Positions 44,114 through 53,202 of a stretch of 64,000 nt of DNA are shown in pieces (the stretch's first letter is position 1; every line of letters begins with the position of its first letter). Location: assembly GCF_004402235.1 (NCBI RefSeq), contig NZ_SOFS01000015.1:186001-250000 (forward strand), given 5' to 3'. Source of the DNA: Cryobacterium glucosi (GTDB taxonomy: Bacteria > Actinomycetota > Actinomycetes > Actinomycetales > Microbacteriaceae). The notes under the pieces were generated by a model, which saw only the letters and a list, made by a program, of their open reading frames with translations, had not been told where the DNA came from and did not search any database. A program made the translations under genes and the position numbers.

Positions 44114-46619
44114 TCTGGGACGATCAGCTCGGACGTACGCCCGAGGCGCAGAATTGGAATCCCATCGACGAGTGGGGCGCCTCGATCGCCCTGCACGATC
44201 TGCCGGCCCTGTCGGCCCTGCGCACGGGCGCGCCGGTAGCAGAAACCCTGATCGGATTGTTCGTTCCCGGCGATGACACCGACCCGGCTCGTCTGGCCTG
44301 GCTCAGGATCTCGGGGATTCCGGCCGTCGACGAGGCCGGTGCGACCGTGGGCGCCTTCGCTCTCCTGGACGTCCGCGAGGACCGACCGGAGGACCCTGCA
44401 GGCATCGTTGGCCGGCCTGGGCGACCCGTACGTCCTCGTCCACGCGGTGCGCAACATCCACGGGACCATCATCGACTTCGTGGTGGACGAGGCCAACCCC
44501 GCGGCCTGTGCATTCCACCGGATGCCGCAGGGGCAGTTCATCGGCGGCTCGCTGCTCAACCCCATGCCGGCGGCGATCTCCGGGGCGCTCGGCGACCTCT
44601 GCGCGGAGGTCCTCGAGCAGGGTGTCCCCTGTCATCGCGACGGTTTCCGGGCCGCCTCACCTCACGGCGACCGGCCGGACCGGTGGTACGACTTCCACGC
44701 CGCTCCTGTCGGTGACCGCGTGTCCGTGATCTGGCGGGATGTGACCGGGCAGCACCTCGCCCTCCAGGCCCTGCAGGATTCGGAGCAGCCCTACCGGCTG
44801 CTCGCCGAAAACGCCTCCGACGTCGTACTCATGGTCGACTCCGCCGACCGGTATGTCTGGGCGTCGCCCTCCCTCGAAGAGGCGCTGGGCTGGAAGCACG
44901 ATGACCTGCTGAATCGGATGTCCGCCGAATTCGTGCACCCCGACGACCTGCCGGGCGTGCTGGCGGCCCGCACCAACCAGAACGAGGGCGTGCGGCGCCA
45001 TCGTCCGTTCCGGGTTCGGCGCAGTGACGGCACCTATCGCTGGGTGTCGACCATCACGCGCGACCTCCACGACGCGGCAGGCCAGACCACCGGCCGGGTG
45101 ATTTCCCTGCGCGACGTGCACGAGGAGACCGTCGCGCGGCAGTCCCTCGAGAAGTCGGAGGAGCTGTTCCGGGCCGTGCTGACGTCATCGACGACGGGAA
45201 TGATCCTCTGTGACCTCACCGGACGCATCCAGGTCGTCAACGAGGTTTTGTGCACCATGCTCCTCCGCGACGAGGCCTCGCTTCTCGCCAGGCGCACCGA
45301 CGAGCTGGTGCACCCCGACGACAGGGCGACCGTGATCCAGGCCAGGGCCTTGACGATCGCCACCGCCGCCAGGGCTCCTTTCCGCGAATTGCGGATGGTC
45401 AGGGCCGACGGGGCCATTATCTGGGCCCGCCGGACCGCGTCGGTGATCCGGACCAGTGCGGGCGCACCGGAACGTTTGGTCGTGCAGCTCGAAGATGTCA
45501 CGGCCGAGCACGAGTCCCGCGAGGAGCTGCTGTTCCAGGCACACAACGACCGGCTGACCGGGATGCACAACCGGGACTGGATCCTCCGCGTTCTCGAGCA
45601 GGACCGTCGTCGTCGTTCCGAATGCATCCGAGCCCGCGGATGTCGAACGTGTCGCGGTGAACATCACGGCTGCTCTCAGCACCGAGCTCTCGATCCACGG
45701 ACACCGGATCATCCCGACGGTGTCGATGGGAATCGCCCTCTCCACGGACGGTTCCACCGCCACCAGTCTTCTTCGGGACACCGACTCCGCTCTCTTCCGG
45801 GCCAAGAAGTCGGGCAGGGCACGGTGGCAGTTCTTCGACGACACGATGCACTCCCAGGCGATGGAGCGGCTCACCATCGAGGACGAAATCCGCATTTCGC
45901 TGCGGAAGGGCGATTTCGTCGTCTACTACCAGCCGATCGTCGCCCTCCTCGATCGCTCCACCGTCGGCTATGAGGCACTCGTCCGCTGGCAGCACCCCGG
46001 GCGGGGACTCCTTGCGCCGGCCGAGTTCCTCCCGATCGCCGAGGAATCCCGGCTCATCCTCGGAATCGATCGCTACGTGCTCGACCAGGTCTGCGCCGTC
46101 CTGGCCTCGGATCCCAACGGTGCGACAACGATCAGCGTCAACGTGTCCGCCGTCGACTTGGCCCACGAGTCCTGGGCCGAGACCTTCCGGTCGGCCCTCC
46201 GGACCCACGGCGTCGACCCGTCCCGACTCATCGTCGAGGTCACCGAAACGGCCGTGCTGTCACTGCGGCCATCCACCACAGGAAGCCTCGATGCGGTCCG
46301 CGATCTCGGCGTCGGCCTGCACGTCGACGATTTCGGCACCGGGTTCTCCTCCATCTCGCTGTTGCGCGACCTCCCGGTCACGGGACTCAAGCTCGACGCG
46401 AGCTTCGTCGCGGGCCTCGGTGACGGCAACCGCGGCGCAGATGCCCTGGCGGCAGACCTCGCGGGGCTCGTCGCGCACCTGGGCCTGACCGGTGTCGCCG
46501 AGGGCGTCGAGACCGAGACGCAGGCGCGGACCCTGCTGTCACAGGGCTGGCTGCACGGGCAGGGCTATCTCTTCGGCCGGCCGGCGCCCTGGCCCGGACA
46601 GGCCGGGCGAGCCCAATAG
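44114..46619 (+). pseudogene. Disrupted PAS-GGDEF-EAL signalling protein
   Basis: Three reading-frame segments make one broken cyclic-di-GMP protein. The first segment (from about 44114, after a stop and with no start codon) reads as a PAS C-terminal half, EWGASIALHDLPALSALRTGAPVAETLIGLFVPGDD, until about 44390; there the frame changes to the next PAS domains (RNIHGTIIDFVVDEANPAACAFHR; YRLLAENASDVVLMVDSADRYVWASPSLEEALGWKHDD; FRAVLTSSTTGMILCDLTGRIQVVNEVLC). The GGDEF domain starts (HNDRLTGMHNRDWILRVLEQD, near 45600) but its middle, including the GGDEF motif, is deleted, and the frame changes again to VVVPNASEPADVERVAVNI. The EAL domain that follows has its motifs intact. Full diguanylate-cyclase function is lost. 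Confidence 0.8.
45657..46619 (+). CDS. EAL-domain phosphodiesterase fragment, possibly expressed
   Basis: A 320-residue open frame from GTG 45657, the tail of the disrupted gene above. It holds the end of a GGDEF domain (IIPTVSMGIALST, RDTDSALFRAKKSGR) and a complete EAL domain: GYEALVRWQHP (EAL), SVNVSAVDL, IVEVTETAV, HVDDFGTGFSS, LKLDASFV and AEGVETETQ, which are the metal and catalytic positions of cyclic-di-GMP phosphodiesterases. If translated by re-initiation it could still hydrolyse c-di-GMP without its PAS sensors. No ribosome-binding site is clear. Confidence 0.6.
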   Translation: MNITAALSTELSIHGHRIIPTVSMGIALSTDGSTATSLLRDTDSALFRAKKSGRARWQFFDDTMHSQAMERLTIEDEIRISLRKGDFVVYYQPIVALLDRSTVGYEALVRWQHPGRGLLAPAEFLPIAEESRLILGIDRYVLDQVCAVLASDPNGATTISVNVSAVDLAHESWAETFRSALRTHGVDPSRLIVEVTETAVLSLRPSTTGSLDAVRDLGVGLHVDDFGTGFSSISLLRDLPVTGLKLDASFVAGLGDGNRGADALAADLAGLVAHLGLTGVAEGVETETQARTLLSQGWLHGQGYLFGRPAPWPGQAGRAQ

Positions 46620-46648
46620 CCTGAACGACCCGAACGACGCGAGCAGGT

Positions 46649-47140
46649 CTAGCCGATCCTGGATAGCCCGACCAGGACCATGTGAGTGCTGTCGCCGTTC
46701 AGGCAGGTCTGAAAGACGAGGTCGTGGCCACGCGGAACGTCGCTGACCATCGCGGTGCCAGCGCTCAGGGAGCCGATCACACCGGTCACCCGGTAGACGC
46801 CGGCGTCGATGCCGGCCAGGCGGACCTGCGCCCCGGTCCACCGCGGGAAGAGTTCGCCACCGCAGCCCCAGTGCTCGACGAGCATCGGCGTGCCGTACCA
46901 GGCTGTCGTGTCCACGAGCCCGGAACACAGGTCGATCTCGGGCTGCCGGCCGGCGATCGTGACGGTGGACGTGAAGTCGTCGCCCATCGACGATCGAGGC
47001 TGGACCGGGCCAGCGCCCTGGTCCACGATCGACGGGGAGGAGAGTACATCGACACTGAGCTCGATCCCGGAGTCATGGGAGTTGTCCAGGCCATCCACCG
47101 ACTCCGCTGCGTCAGGGAGAGTCCCGGCCGCCACGGTCAC
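46649..47140 (-). CDS. Secreted/anchored hypothetical protein, N-terminus probably frameshifted
   Basis: A 163-residue open frame from GTG 47140 with no family I recognise (YGTPMLVEHWGCGGELFPRW; GVYRVTGVIGSLSAGTAMV; three Cys in the second half). In the same frame upstream there is a convincing membrane segment, LLIVGSFCVATAVVSAVCVFGAG (about 47140-47240), but no start codon back to the stop at about 47386. An ATG at 47373 exists in another frame with MSVGASRVRHADRI. A single base change near 47290 would join them into a protein of about 240 residues with one N-terminal helix. Likely frameshifted. Confidence 0.5.
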   Translation of the reverse strand: MTVAAGTLPDAAESVDGLDNSHDSGIELSVDVLSSPSIVDQGAGPVQPRSSMGDDFTSTVTIAGRQPEIDLCSGLVDTTAWYGTPMLVEHWGCGGELFPRWTGAQVRLAGIDAGVYRVTGVIGSLSAGTAMVSDVPRGHDLVFQTCLNGDSTHMVLVGLSRIG

Positions 47141-47505
47141 GACGGAACCCGGTCCTGCCGACGTTGCGCTCAGGTGCTGGCCGGCTCCGAAGACACAGAC
47201 CGCAGAAACGACCGCCGTCGCGACGCAGAAACTACCGACGATGAGGAGCCGGGCTCGAACCGACTGGCTACTGTCGCGCTGCGCATCTCTCGTGGGGTAC
47301 TCCGGTCTCGGAAGCCCGGAGCACCGTGAGGGATCCGGTCGGCGTGACGGACCCGCGAAGCCCCAACGCTCATCGATACCAGCTCACGTTCACCGATCGA
47401 TCAGGCTTCGTTCACCCGTTGTTCACCTTTTCAACATAGTCCGTTAAGAGTCGGGCAGGCGGCAGCCACGCCCCTGACGAGCAGGCAGGCCACCCGAAGG
47501 CTGAA

Positions 47506-48129
47506 TCAGCGGATGAGCCCGGCCTCGCGCGCTGCCGCAACCGCCGCCGTGCGACTCGTCGCACCGAGCTTGGGGAAGATATGGGCGAGATGCGACTTGA
47601 CGGTGGTCTCACTCAGGTGCAGCCCGCGCGCGATGTCGCCATTGCTGTGCCCGGCCGCCACGAGGGTCAGGACCTCGAGTTCGCGAATGCTCAGCGCCGA
47701 CTGCGCGTCGCGCACCCGGGCGAGCAGCCGGGTGGCCACGGCCGGTGCCAGTGCCGACTGCCCGGAGGCGGCGGCGATCACGGCAGTGATGAGATCGTCC
47801 GGCGGGGTGTCCTTCAGCAGGTATCCGGCGGCGCCGCTTTCGATCGCGGTGACGATGTCGCTTTCGGCGTCATAGTTCGTGAGGATCAGCACGGCGGGCG
47901 CGTTGTCGAGCGCGCGGATGCGCTGCGTCGCCGCGGCGCCCTCGAACTGGCCCTGGAACTGCAGGTCCATCAGCACGACGTCAGGGCCCAGGCGCACGGT
48001 TTCGGCGAGCGCTTCGGCGGTCGTACCGACCGCGGCGACGACAGTGATCGACGGTTCCGTGTCCAACAGGGCAAGCAGCCCGGTTCGCATGATGGGATGG
48101 TCGTCTGCGATCAGCACCCGGATGGTCAT
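47506..48129 (-). CDS. LuxR-family response regulator
   Basis: A 207-residue NarL/FixJ-type regulator. The receiver has Asp9/Asp10, phospho-acceptor Asp55 (VVLMDLQFQG) and Lys105 in GYLLKD; the C-terminal LuxR helix-turn-helix is LSIRELEVLTLVAAGHSNGDIARGLHLSETTVKSHLAHIFPKLGA. Its start overlaps the histidine-kinase stop by 4 bases, so they are one two-component system. The ABC exporter genes in the opposite direction are a likely target. Confidence 0.95.
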   Translation of the reverse strand: MTIRVLIADDHPIMRTGLLALLDTEPSITVVAAVGTTAEALAETVRLGPDVVLMDLQFQGQFEGAAATQRIRALDNAPAVLILTNYDAESDIVTAIESGAAGYLLKDTPPDDLITAVIAAASGQSALAPAVATRLLARVRDAQSALSIRELEVLTLVAAGHSNGDIARGLHLSETTVKSHLAHIFPKLGATSRTAAVAAAREAGLIR

Positions 48130-49367
48130 CGGGCGAGCTCGAAGCTGGCTACGACGCTGGTCCCGTGCCGGTTCCGGTCGCCATCCGGGCGCGTGCTCTC
48201 GACCGTGAGCGTCCCGCCCAGCTCGGTGACCCGCTCCCGCATGGCGTGCAGGCCGAAGGTGTTGCGAGCGGTGGGGACGGCAGCGGGTACGACGGCAGCG
48301 GGAACGGCCTGTGGGCCGGACTCGGGGTCGAACCCCACTCCGTCGTCGACCACGTCCAGAATGACCTCCGAATCGAGCCGGCTCAACGTGAGGTCGATCC
48401 GGCCGGCCCGGGCATGCTGCACGGCGTTGGCCAGCGACCCCTGCGCAATCCGGAGCAGGGCCGTTTCGAGCCGGGTCGGCAACAGGCCGATGTCCCCGGA
48501 GATCGTGACGTTGACCGGTACTCCGCTGGCCGCCTCCGTCTCGGCGGCAAGCCGACGGAGCGCCTCGACCAGCGTGGTCTGCCGCAACGCCGGTGGCGAG
48601 AGTTCGTCGATGAAAGAACGGGTCTCGCCGAGGGCCTGAGTCGCGGCATCCCTGGCCTGGCCCACGCGCATGCGCACGGCGGCACTCGAATCGGCGGAGC
48701 GCTCGGCAGCGTGCAGCAGCAGGACGATGCTGGAGAGGCTCTGGGACACCGTGTCATGGATCTCGCGCGCCAGCCGGCCGCGTTCGTCGAGCACTCCCGC
48801 GGCCCGCTCGGCCGCCGCGAGCTGGGTTCGGGTGTCCTGCAGCTCGGCGATCAGAAGGTCCCGCTCCCGGGCTTCCCTGGTGAGCGACCGGTACGCGAGC
48901 CCGATGACGACGGCGACCACGGCACCGATCACGGGACCGATCACGCCGCCCACGCTGAATCCGCGATGCACGCCGAACGCGACGATCGCGATCCCGGTCG
49001 CGAGGGCGATTGCTGCGGGGCCCGTCCAGCCGGGAAGCAGGTGCAGGTAGATGAAGAAGAGCGGGAAGAGCAGGTAGATGGCCTCTGGGCTGAAAACCGT
49101 GAGGACAACCCATTCGAGGCTCAGCGCGGCCGTCCAGGCCAGTGCCCACCCGGGCAGGGAACGGCTCGGGAGGTTGTATGCGACGAGTGTGCCGGTGGCA
49201 TAGGTTCCGAGCAGCACGGCGGAAAGGCAGATGATGACTCCCGCGGCGGGCATCCCCGCCTGCCCGGCCATCGCGACCACGAGCACGACGAGGCCGAGCA
49301 CCAACAGGTGCAGGCTCACGCGCAGACCCAGGAAGACGGAGTCGAGTCCGGAGCCGTGCGCGGTCAT
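48126..49367 (-). CDS. Sensor histidine kinase (HisKA_3)
   Basis: A 413-residue membrane kinase with six or seven N-terminal helices (to about residue 158), a short linker helix and the HisKA_3 box AREIHDTVSQSLSSIVLLLHAAER with phospho-acceptor His204. The ATPase has N-box SLANAVQHARAG and DDGVGFDP, with GLHAMRERVTELGG; an Ala/Pro/Val insert lies just before it. It is the partner of the LuxR regulator. No extracellular sensing domain, so the signal is probably in the membrane, as in antibiotic- or lipid-sensing systems. Confidence 0.93.
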   Translation of the reverse strand: MTAHGSGLDSVFLGLRVSLHLLVLGLVVLVVAMAGQAGMPAAGVIICLSAVLLGTYATGTLVAYNLPSRSLPGWALAWTAALSLEWVVLTVFSPEAIYLLFPLFFIYLHLLPGWTGPAAIALATGIAIVAFGVHRGFSVGGVIGPVIGAVVAVVIGLAYRSLTREARERDLLIAELQDTRTQLAAAERAAGVLDERGRLAREIHDTVSQSLSSIVLLLHAAERSADSSAAVRMRVGQARDAATQALGETRSFIDELSPPALRQTTLVEALRRLAAETEAASGVPVNVTISGDIGLLPTRLETALLRIAQGSLANAVQHARAGRIDLTLSRLDSEVILDVVDDGVGFDPESGPQAVPAAVVPAAVPTARNTFGLHAMRERVTELGGTLTVESTRPDGDRNRHGTSVVASFELAR

Positions 49368-49591
49368 GGCGTTGCTTCTCTCACTCGGCGATCACCAGTC
49401 CACCGTACGGGGAATAGGCCGGGACGGCATCCTTCGAAAGGTGTAGCGGATGCTCCGCCCTTCGTCCCGGAATGACCGTTCGGGTGCACGATGACCGGGC
49501 GTTCGGTTCTCGGCAGAGTGGTCAGTGGCGGGCACGGGCTCGCCATCTGCAGCCGGTCCAGTGACGGGACCGGCGTGAAAAGGAGTCCTCT

Positions 49592-50662
49592 GTGTACGTA
49601 GCGTGGCGCGATCTGAGATTCGCCAGGGGGCGATTCGTCCTCATCGGAACCGTGGTGACCCTGATCACCCTGCTGGTCGGATTCCTGTCCGGCCTGACCG
49701 GCGGCCTGGCCGACCAGAACATCTCCGCGATCACCGGCCTCGGCGCCGATCGGATCGTCTTCTCTGCCCCGGTCGCGGACTCCGAACGCAGCTTCGCCGA
49801 TTCCGCTGTGACCGAAGCGAATGCGATCCGGTGGCGAGACCAGGCCGGGGTCCGGGACGTGCACCCCCTGGGCATCAGCCAGCAGAGGGTATCGGCCGGC
49901 GACAACCAGGTCGCCGTCGCGCTGTTCGGCAGCGCCTCCGGGTTCGGTTCCGGCAGCGCTCCCGCGAGCGGGCACCTGACCCTGCCGCGGACGGCCGCTG
50001 CGAAACTCGGCATCGGGGCAGGCGATTCGGTCACCATCCTGGGTTCAACATTCGTCGTCGACCGGGTCACCGACGACACCTGGTACTCGCACACGCCGGT
50101 CAGCTGGCTGGCCCTGACCGACTGGCAGAAGCTCGCCGCCACGACCGGCAGCCCCGGCGCATACGCGACCGTCCTGGCCGTGACCGCCTCGGGAACCGAC
50201 TGGTCCGCCGCGGACACGGCGACCGGCACGTCCTCGGCCGGCGTCCTGCAATCGCTGACGGCCCTGTCGGCATTCCGCTCCGAAATCGGCTCGCTGCTCC
50301 TGATGGTGGCCATGCTCTTCGGCATCTCCGCCCTCGTGGTCGGCGCGTTCTTCACCGTCTGGAGCATGCAACGCCAACCGGACGTCGCAGTCCTCAAGGC
50401 GCTCGGTGCGTCCAACCGGATGCTCGTCGGCGACGCTCTCGGCCAGGCCGCCCTCGTCCTCATCGTGGGCGTCGGGCTCGGCATCGCGCTCACCGCCCTG
50501 CTCGGCGCACTGGCCGGCACCGCGTTGCCGTTTGTGATCAGTCCCCTGACGACCCTCCTTCCCGGTGCGGCGATGATCGCGCTGGGTCTCGCCGGCGCGG
50601 CCTTCGCGCTCCGTTCCGTCACCACCGCCGACCCCCTCACCGCCCTCGGGAGCAACCGATGA
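49592..50662 (+). CDS. FtsX-like ABC transporter permease
   Basis: A 356-residue permease of the MacB/DevC type. GTG 49592 behind AAAAGGAG. An N-terminal helix (RFVLIGTVVTLITLLVGFLSGL) is followed by a large extracellular domain (residues about 45-215) and three C-terminal helices with the FtsX-like region MQRQPDVAVLKALGASNRMLVGDALGQAALVLIVGVGLG. It partners the ATPase gene that overlaps its stop. Such exporters handle peptides or lipids and are often controlled by two-component systems like the one opposite. Confidence 0.9.
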   Translation: MYVAWRDLRFARGRFVLIGTVVTLITLLVGFLSGLTGGLADQNISAITGLGADRIVFSAPVADSERSFADSAVTEANAIRWRDQAGVRDVHPLGISQQRVSAGDNQVAVALFGSASGFGSGSAPASGHLTLPRTAAAKLGIGAGDSVTILGSTFVVDRVTDDTWYSHTPVSWLALTDWQKLAATTGSPGAYATVLAVTASGTDWSAADTATGTSSAGVLQSLTALSAFRSEIGSLLLMVAMLFGISALVVGAFFTVWSMQRQPDVAVLKALGASNRMLVGDALGQAALVLIVGVGLGIALTALLGALAGTALPFVISPLTTLLPGAAMIALGLAGAAFALRSVTTADPLTALGSNR

Positions 50663-51342
50663 TCCGCCTTGACCACATCACCCTCAGCTTCCCGGACGGC
50701 GACCGGCGGATCACCGCCGTCGACGACGTCAGCCTCACGGTCGATCGCGGTTCCGTGGTCGGGATCACCGGCCCATCCGGATCGGGGAAGTCGAGCCTGC
50801 TCGCCGTGGCTTCGACCCTGATCAGCCCGGATGCAGGAACCCTGCACGTCGATGACGTGGACGCGACCGCCCTCTCCCTCGCCGAACGGGCGGAGCTGCG
50901 AAGGGACAGCATCGGCATCGTCTTCCAGCAATCGAACCTGATCCCGTCGTTGACCGCAGAGGAGCAGCTTGTTGTGATGGGGGAACTCGACGGACCCCGC
51001 CGGGGTCGCAGTGCCCGCAACGCCGCACGGGCGCGGGCCAGGGAGCTCCTGGATGCCGTCGGCCTCGCCGATCACGCCGCCAAGCATCCGGCGCAACTCT
51101 CGGGAGGGCAACGCCAGCGGGTCAATATCGCCAGGGCACTGATGAATGAGCCGAGCGCACTGGTGGTCGACGAGCCCACGAGTGCGCTGGACCAGGAACG
51201 CGGTTCGAGCATCCTGGCCCTGATTCTGCGGCTGACAGCGGAGTTCGACACCGCCACGATCCTCGTCACCCACGACCAGCGCCTGCTCCCGCTGATGACC
51301 TCGGTGCATTCGATGGTCGACGGCGCGCTCACGACACGGTGA
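50659..51342 (+). CDS. ABC transporter ATPase (MacB/LolD type)
   Basis: A 227-residue ATPase overlapping the permease by ATGA. Motifs are Walker [13 protein letters not shown] loop VFQQSNLIPSLT, signature LSGGQRQRVNIARAL, Walker [14 protein letters not shown] and switch VTHDQR. It belongs to the LolD/MacB subgroup that drives FtsX-like permeases for export or extraction of membrane substrates. Confidence 0.94.
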   Translation: MIRLDHITLSFPDGDRRITAVDDVSLTVDRGSVVGITGPSGSGKSSLLAVASTLISPDAGTLHVDDVDATALSLAERAELRRDSIGIVFQQSNLIPSLTAEEQLVVMGELDGPRRGRSARNAARARARELLDAVGLADHAAKHPAQLSGGQRQRVNIARALMNEPSALVVDEPTSALDQERGSSILALILRLTAEFDTATILVTHDQRLLPLMTSVHSMVDGALTTR

Positions 51343-51355
51343 ACGCCCGGTGTCG

Positions 51356-52138
51356 CTACCAGGTCGCATCCCCCCGGATGACCACATCCGAACCGCCGTC
51401 GATGAAGATGACCTGACCGCACAGGTGGGCGTTTTCCTCGCCGGCGAGCCACGCCAGGAGGTAGGCGACCGAGCGCGGTTCGAAGATCCCGTTGAGGGGC
51501 ATCGGAACCATCGTGGCCATCGCCTCGCGCTGCTGCGGCGTCTTGATCATGTCGGAGGTCATCGGGGTGTCCACGACCCCGGGTGCGACCGCGTTCAGGG
51601 GGATCGAGGCGCCGGCCCAGTTGTCCGTCGCAGCGTTCCGGCGGATCCACCGGGCCAGGGCGCGCTTGGTCGTGCCGTAGATCAAGGCTCCCAGCTCCTC
51701 GCCGCCCGCTTCGAGCTCGGCGGCGCGGGCCAGGGCATCCGCTTCGTTGCCGGCGAGGAGTGCGGCGAGCAGGATGTCGTCCGGCGGGAAGAGCGAGGCC
51801 ATCGACGAGACGGCGACGGCGCGGGGGGCGGCCGAGCCGACCAGCAGGGGGCGCAGGTCCTCAAGCGTCGCGATGGTTCCGAAGTAGTTCACGGCCACGG
51901 TGGTGGCCGTCGGCGAAGCCAGACCGGCAACGGCGTGCACGGCGTCGATCGCACCGCCGCTCAGGTCGCTCACCTGTTCGACGAGGGACGCGCGCCCTGC
52001 CGCGGTGGACAGGTCGACGACCACGTCCGCATCATGGATATCGACGCCGATGACGGTCTCACCGCGCTCCATGAGAAGTTCTTTGGTTGCCTTCCCGATG
52101 CCGCTTGCCGAGCCGGTCACAACGGAGGTACGAGGCAT
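51356..52138 (-). CDS. SDR-family oxidoreductase
   Basis: A 260-residue short-chain dehydrogenase, ATG 52138 with CGAAAGG upstream. The NAD(P) motif is VVTGSASGIGKATKELL; Ser of the catalytic set lies in VAVSSMASLF and Tyr-x-x-x-Lys in IYGTTKRALARW. Ending VIFIDGGSDVVIRGD, it resembles the 3-alpha-hydroxysteroid-dehydrogenase-like subgroup without NNAG in the usual place (VHAVAGLAS instead). Substrate not known. Confidence 0.9.
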   Translation of the reverse strand: MPRTSVVTGSASGIGKATKELLMERGETVIGVDIHDADVVVDLSTAAGRASLVEQVSDLSGGAIDAVHAVAGLASPTATTVAVNYFGTIATLEDLRPLLVGSAAPRAVAVSSMASLFPPDDILLAALLAGNEADALARAAELEAGGEELGALIYGTTKRALARWIRRNAATDNWAGASIPLNAVAPGVVDTPMTSDMIKTPQQREAMATMVPMPLNGIFEPRSVAYLLAWLAGEENAHLCGQVIFIDGGSDVVIRGDATW

Positions 52139-52303
52139 GGGAACGACCTTTCGACGGTGAATCGGGCACGGTGTCCACGATGCATGGTGCCCCCACGACC
52201 GGGAGCACACAAGGGCGCCGGGCAGGGCGCCGGAACGGGGTGCACGGGGCCGGCCCACTGTCGACGGTCACCGCACCCCGCGCCGTCCCCGATAATGGAA
52301 AGG

Positions 52304-53146
52304 GTGACTCACCTCCAGGAACCCGCCGATATCCGCCTGATCGTCTCGGACATGGACGGCACTCTCCTCGATGATTCCGGCCGGGTGCCCGACGGCTTCT
52401 GGCCCGTGCTCGAGGCGCTGCTCCGCGCCGGAGTGATGTTCTCCCCTGCCAGTGGACGCCAGTACCAGACCCTGCGGGAAACCTTCGGTGAGCGCGAGGG
52501 CCTCGTGTTCATCGCCGAGAACGGCACGAACGTCGTTCGCGACGGCACGAGCATCGCACTGGAACCCGTAGTCTTGTCCGTCATCCCCGCCATCGTCGAG
52601 TGGGTGCGCACCGCGGCCGCCACGGGCTCCGACGTGGGCATCGTCGTGTGCGGGGTGCGAACGGCGTATATCGAGCGCACCGACGCCGAGTACTTCGCCA
52701 GGGTCAAGCCGTACTACGAGGCCCTGGCGATCGTGGACGATGTCCTCGCCGCGTCCTCCGACGACGAGGTGGTGAAACTCGCGATCTACGACTTCGCCTC
52801 AGCGGAAGAGCACACCGGGCCGTCCCTGCGCGGCCTCGGACTCGAGGCCGATGTCGTGGTCTCGGGCGAGCACTGGGTCGATGTGATGCGTCCAGGGGTC
52901 AACAAGGGGCGGGCGCTGATCCGCCTCCAGCGCGAACTCGGGATCACCCGGGAGCAGACGATGGCGTTCGGCGACTACCTCAACGACGCCGAGATGCTCG
53001 ACGCCGCCGGAGAGTCCTACGCGATGGCCAATGCGCACCCGAGCATCCGTGCCCGTGCCCGCCACCTCGCTCCGTCGAACGACGATGACGGTGTCGTCAC
53101 CAGCATCCTCGCCGCTTTTCCCGGCCTGATGCTGGGCGCTCGTTGA
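52304..53146 (+). CDS. HAD hydrolase, Cof type
   Basis: A 280-residue Cof-type haloacid-dehalogenase phosphatase. The nucleophile motif is VSDMDGTLLDDSG, the second motif SPASGRQ, then NKGRALIRLQRELG with its Lys and the acidic FGDYLNDAEML. It dephosphorylates a sugar or nucleotide phosphate. The start is chosen at GTG 52304, as GATAAT ends 7 bases upstream and suggests a leaderless message; ATG 52295 would add three residues and is not excluded. Confidence 0.9.
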   Translation: MTHLQEPADIRLIVSDMDGTLLDDSGRVPDGFWPVLEALLRAGVMFSPASGRQYQTLRETFGEREGLVFIAENGTNVVRDGTSIALEPVVLSVIPAIVEWVRTAAATGSDVGIVVCGVRTAYIERTDAEYFARVKPYYEALAIVDDVLAASSDDEVVKLAIYDFASAEEHTGPSLRGLGLEADVVVSGEHWVDVMRPGVNKGRALIRLQRELGITREQTMAFGDYLNDAEMLDAAGESYAMANAHPSIRARARHLAPSNDDDGVVTSILAAFPGLMLGAR

Positions 53147-53162
53147 GCTGGCACGCCCCGTG

Positions 53163-53191
53163 TCGGCCGGGCCCGATCGGGACCCGGCCGA
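53163..53191. terminator. Bidirectional hairpin terminator
   Basis: TCGGCCGGG (53163-53171) pairs with CCCGGCCGA (53183-53191); it lies between the convergent HAD and aldehyde-dehydrogenase genes, which have only 56 bases between them. Confidence 0.7.
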
Positions 53192-53202
53192 GGCACGAGT
53201 GA

